Assembly: GCA_003575245.1 (NCBI GenBank)
Contig: NMQN01000844.1
Location: forward strand, 1-14,355
DNA length: 14,355 nt
Direction of reading: 5' to 3'
Source of the DNA: Candidatus Atribacteria bacterium 1244-E10-H5-B2
GTDB lineage: Bacteria; Atribacterota; JS1; SB-45; 34-128
The notes under the pieces were generated by a model, which worked only from the letters and a program-made list of their open reading frames with translations, was not told the origin of the DNA and made no database searches. This document shows, piece by piece, positions 12,856 through 14,355 of the stretch (positions are counted from its first letter, which is position 1; every line of letters begins with the position of its first letter). A program made the position numbers and the translations under genes.

Positions 12856-14355
12856 CTACTTCATAGAACCTCTTTCCAAAAATCTCTGGTGCCAGGATAG
12901 AGCTTCTTCGGTTAAATGAGGTGTATGTCCCCCTTTTTCTAAAGCTCTCTGGTAGTAATTTTTCAACTTAGATTTATATTCGGGATGGGTACAATTATTA
13001 ATTATTGTTTCAGCCCTTTCCCGAGGGGATAATCCTCTTAAATTTGCTATCCCTTGTTCAGTTACTATTACCTGTACATCATGTTCGGTATGATCGACAT
13101 GAGAGACCATGGGAACCACACAAGAAATATCTCCATTCTTGGCAACAGAAGGAGTAACAAAAATAGAGAGATAAGCATTTCTGGTAAAATCTCCAGAACC
13201 TCCAATACCATTCATCATTTTGGAACCCATAATATTGGTAGAGTTTACATTGCCATAGATGTCTACTTCTATGGCAGTATTCATGGCGATCGAACCTATC
13301 CTTCTAATAATTTCTGGATTATTACTAATTTCCTGAGGGCGTAAGATTATCTTCCTTTTGTATTCTTCTAAATTATTTATTAACCTTTGTTGCCCTTCTT
13401 CGGAAAGAGTCAAAGCAGTTCCAGATGCTATCCTTATTTTACCACTATCGATTAAATCAAGAACTGAATCCTGAATGACTTCAGAATAAAAATCAAGACT
13501 TTCGAAGGGAGAATTTAACAACCCTGCCAAGACTGCATTAGCTACACTCCCTACTCCTGATTGAAGGGGGAGGAGATTTTGTGGTAACCTTCCGTCTGCA
13601 ACTTCCTCCTCTAAAAAATTAATTATATAACCGGCTATCTTTTCACTGTTCCCATCTATAGGAGTTAGGGGACTGGCCTGATCCTTAATATCTGTGATAA
13701 CAATAGCTTTAATCTTTTCGGGATCGGTAGGGATATAGGTTGCTCCAATTCTATCTCCGGGTTTTATAAGAGGGATGGGATAACGATTTGGAGGATCTTG
13801 AGGTTGATAAATATCATGAATTCCTTCCAGTTCTAAAGGCTGACTATTATTTATTTCTACTATTATGGATTTTGCTCTATCAATGAAGGTAGGAGAGACG
13901 CCCACAGAAGTACTGGGAATAATATTCCCCTCTTCATCTATCGCGATTGCTTCAATTATTGCTAAATCAATTTCACCAAAAAAACCGTAGCGAACCTGCT
14001 GAGCAAAATGGCTAAGATGAATATCGGCATAAGCAATTCCCCCACTATTGATATTATTTCTAAGTAATTTATTCGTCTGATAGGGATACCTTCGAGCAAT
14101 TATGCCTGCTTCTGTCAGGGCTCCATCTAGTTCTTCTCCTACTGAGGCACCGGTCAGTAAATCAATTTGGAGTTCTTCTTTGCTCTGTTTAACCCTTTTA
14201 GCCAATGCCAAGGGAACAGCTTTTGGATATCCTGCTGGAGTAAAACCACTGGTTGCTACTATCATCCCATCCTCTATTAGTTCTGCTGCCTGTTTTGCAC
14301 TCATCATCTTTTTTTTTAACTTGTTATTCCTCATCCTCTTGGTTATCAATCTCAA
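12856..14355 (-). CDS. Acetyl-CoA hydrolase / succinyl-CoA:acetate-type CoA-transferase (5' end at window edge)
   Basis: Encodes 499 residues within the window. The protein is a class I CoA-transferase of the acetyl-CoA hydrolase/SCACT family (AarC, Cat1, Ach1 relatives), which moves CoA between acyl-CoA and a free acid such as acetate. Seen: VATSGFTPAGYPKAVPLALA near the N-terminus, LLTGASVGEELDG, QSGVGSVANAV, the catalytic glutamate in FYSEVIQDSVLDLI (E292), SGTALTLSEEG, and the C-terminal GIGGSGDFTRNAYLS (384-398) oxyanion-loop region. Alignment from memory to AarC suggests the true start is within a few codons of the edge: the TTG at 14353-14355, ATG at 14332-14334, or a codon just outside. 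The ATG has AAGAGG directly against it, too close to be ideal. It is upstream of the TRAP genes in the same direction, but separated by 210 bases and a candidate promoter. Confidence 0.92.
   Translation of the reverse strand: MRLITKRMRNNKLKKKMMSAKQAAELIEDGMIVATSGFTPAGYPKAVPLALAKRVKQSKEELQIDLLTGASVGEELDGALTEAGIIARRYPYQTNKLLRNNINSGGIAYADIHLSHFAQQVRYGFFGEIDLAIIEAIAIDEEGNIIPSTSVGVSPTFIDRAKSIIVEINNSQPLELEGIHDIYQPQDPPNRYPIPLIKPGDRIGATYIPTDPEKIKAIVITDIKDQASPLTPIDGNSEKIAGYIINFLEEEVADGRLPQNLLPLQSGVGSVANAVLAGLLNSPFESLDFYSEVIQDSVLDLIDSGKIRIASGTALTLSEEGQQRLINNLEEYKRKIILRPQEISNNPEIIRRIGSIAMNTAIEVDIYGNVNSTNIMGSKMMNGIGGSGDFTRNAYLSIFVTPSVAKNGDISCVVPMVSHVDHTEHDVQVIVTEQGIANLRGLSPRERAETIINNCTHPEYKSKLKNYYQRALEKGGHTPHLTEEALSWHQRFLERGSMK

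Noticed and set aside
1..14355. CRISPR arrays, rRNA, complete tRNA genes, phage or defence genes
   Set aside because: I looked for regular spaced repeats, rRNA-like and tRNA-like sequence and defence families on both strands and saw none.

Overview
The window is AT-rich bacterial DNA (roughly one third GC by eye). All convincing intact genes lie on the minus strand. The gene content suggests a strict anaerobe: an aldehyde:ferredoxin oxidoreductase (normally a tungsten, oxygen-sensitive enzyme) with its own MoaD/ThiS-like partner, periplasmic TRAP transport, and CoA-transferase chemistry. A Gram-negative-type cell plan is inferred from the TRAP transporter. The mix would fit an uncultivated sediment or subsurface lineage such as Atribacterota or Aerophobota, but nothing here fixes the phylum, so this is a guess.

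Layout from left to right. (1) 1-670: the 5' part of a voltage-gated potassium channel gene running off the left edge, preceded by a ComEA-type helix-hairpin-helix gene (668-1000) that has no start codon and looks 5'-truncated. (2) 1001-2200: a compact plasmid-type partition cassette. It has a ParA ATPase, an overlapping small ribbon-helix-helix partner, a consensus sigma70-type promoter, and an array of 11-bp operator-like repeats around that promoter; a related inverted repeat lies on the far side of the cassette. (3) 2200-2840: no intact gene. It holds a dead transposase N-terminus, tandem repeats resembling an IS end, unrecognised sequence, and a GC-rich intrinsic terminator closing the operon to its right. 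(4) 2844-14355: a catabolic gene cluster, all minus strand and read from right to left: acetyl-CoA hydrolase/CoA-transferase, TRAP dctQ-dctM-dctP, a tagatose/psicose 3-epimerase-type TIM barrel, E1-alpha, E1-beta and E2 of an acetoin/2-oxo-acid dehydrogenase complex, aldehyde:ferredoxin oxidoreductase, and MoaD-like protein.

How the genes could work together (inference): TRAP imports a small carboxylate or polyol-like substrate and the epimerase reshapes it. The TPP/lipoate complex then cleaves or decarboxylates it to an acyl-CoA. If the complex acts like acetoin dehydrogenase, it also releases an aldehyde, which AOR could oxidise to the acid while reducing ferredoxin. The CoA-transferase could exchange CoA between the acyl-CoA and acid products. 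No dihydrolipoamide dehydrogenase (E3) and no regulator of the cluster is present in the window. The most interesting points are this AOR/acetoin-dehydrogenase-like pairing, the E2 with two tandem subunit-binding domains, and the partition cassette sitting in a scar of mobile DNA.
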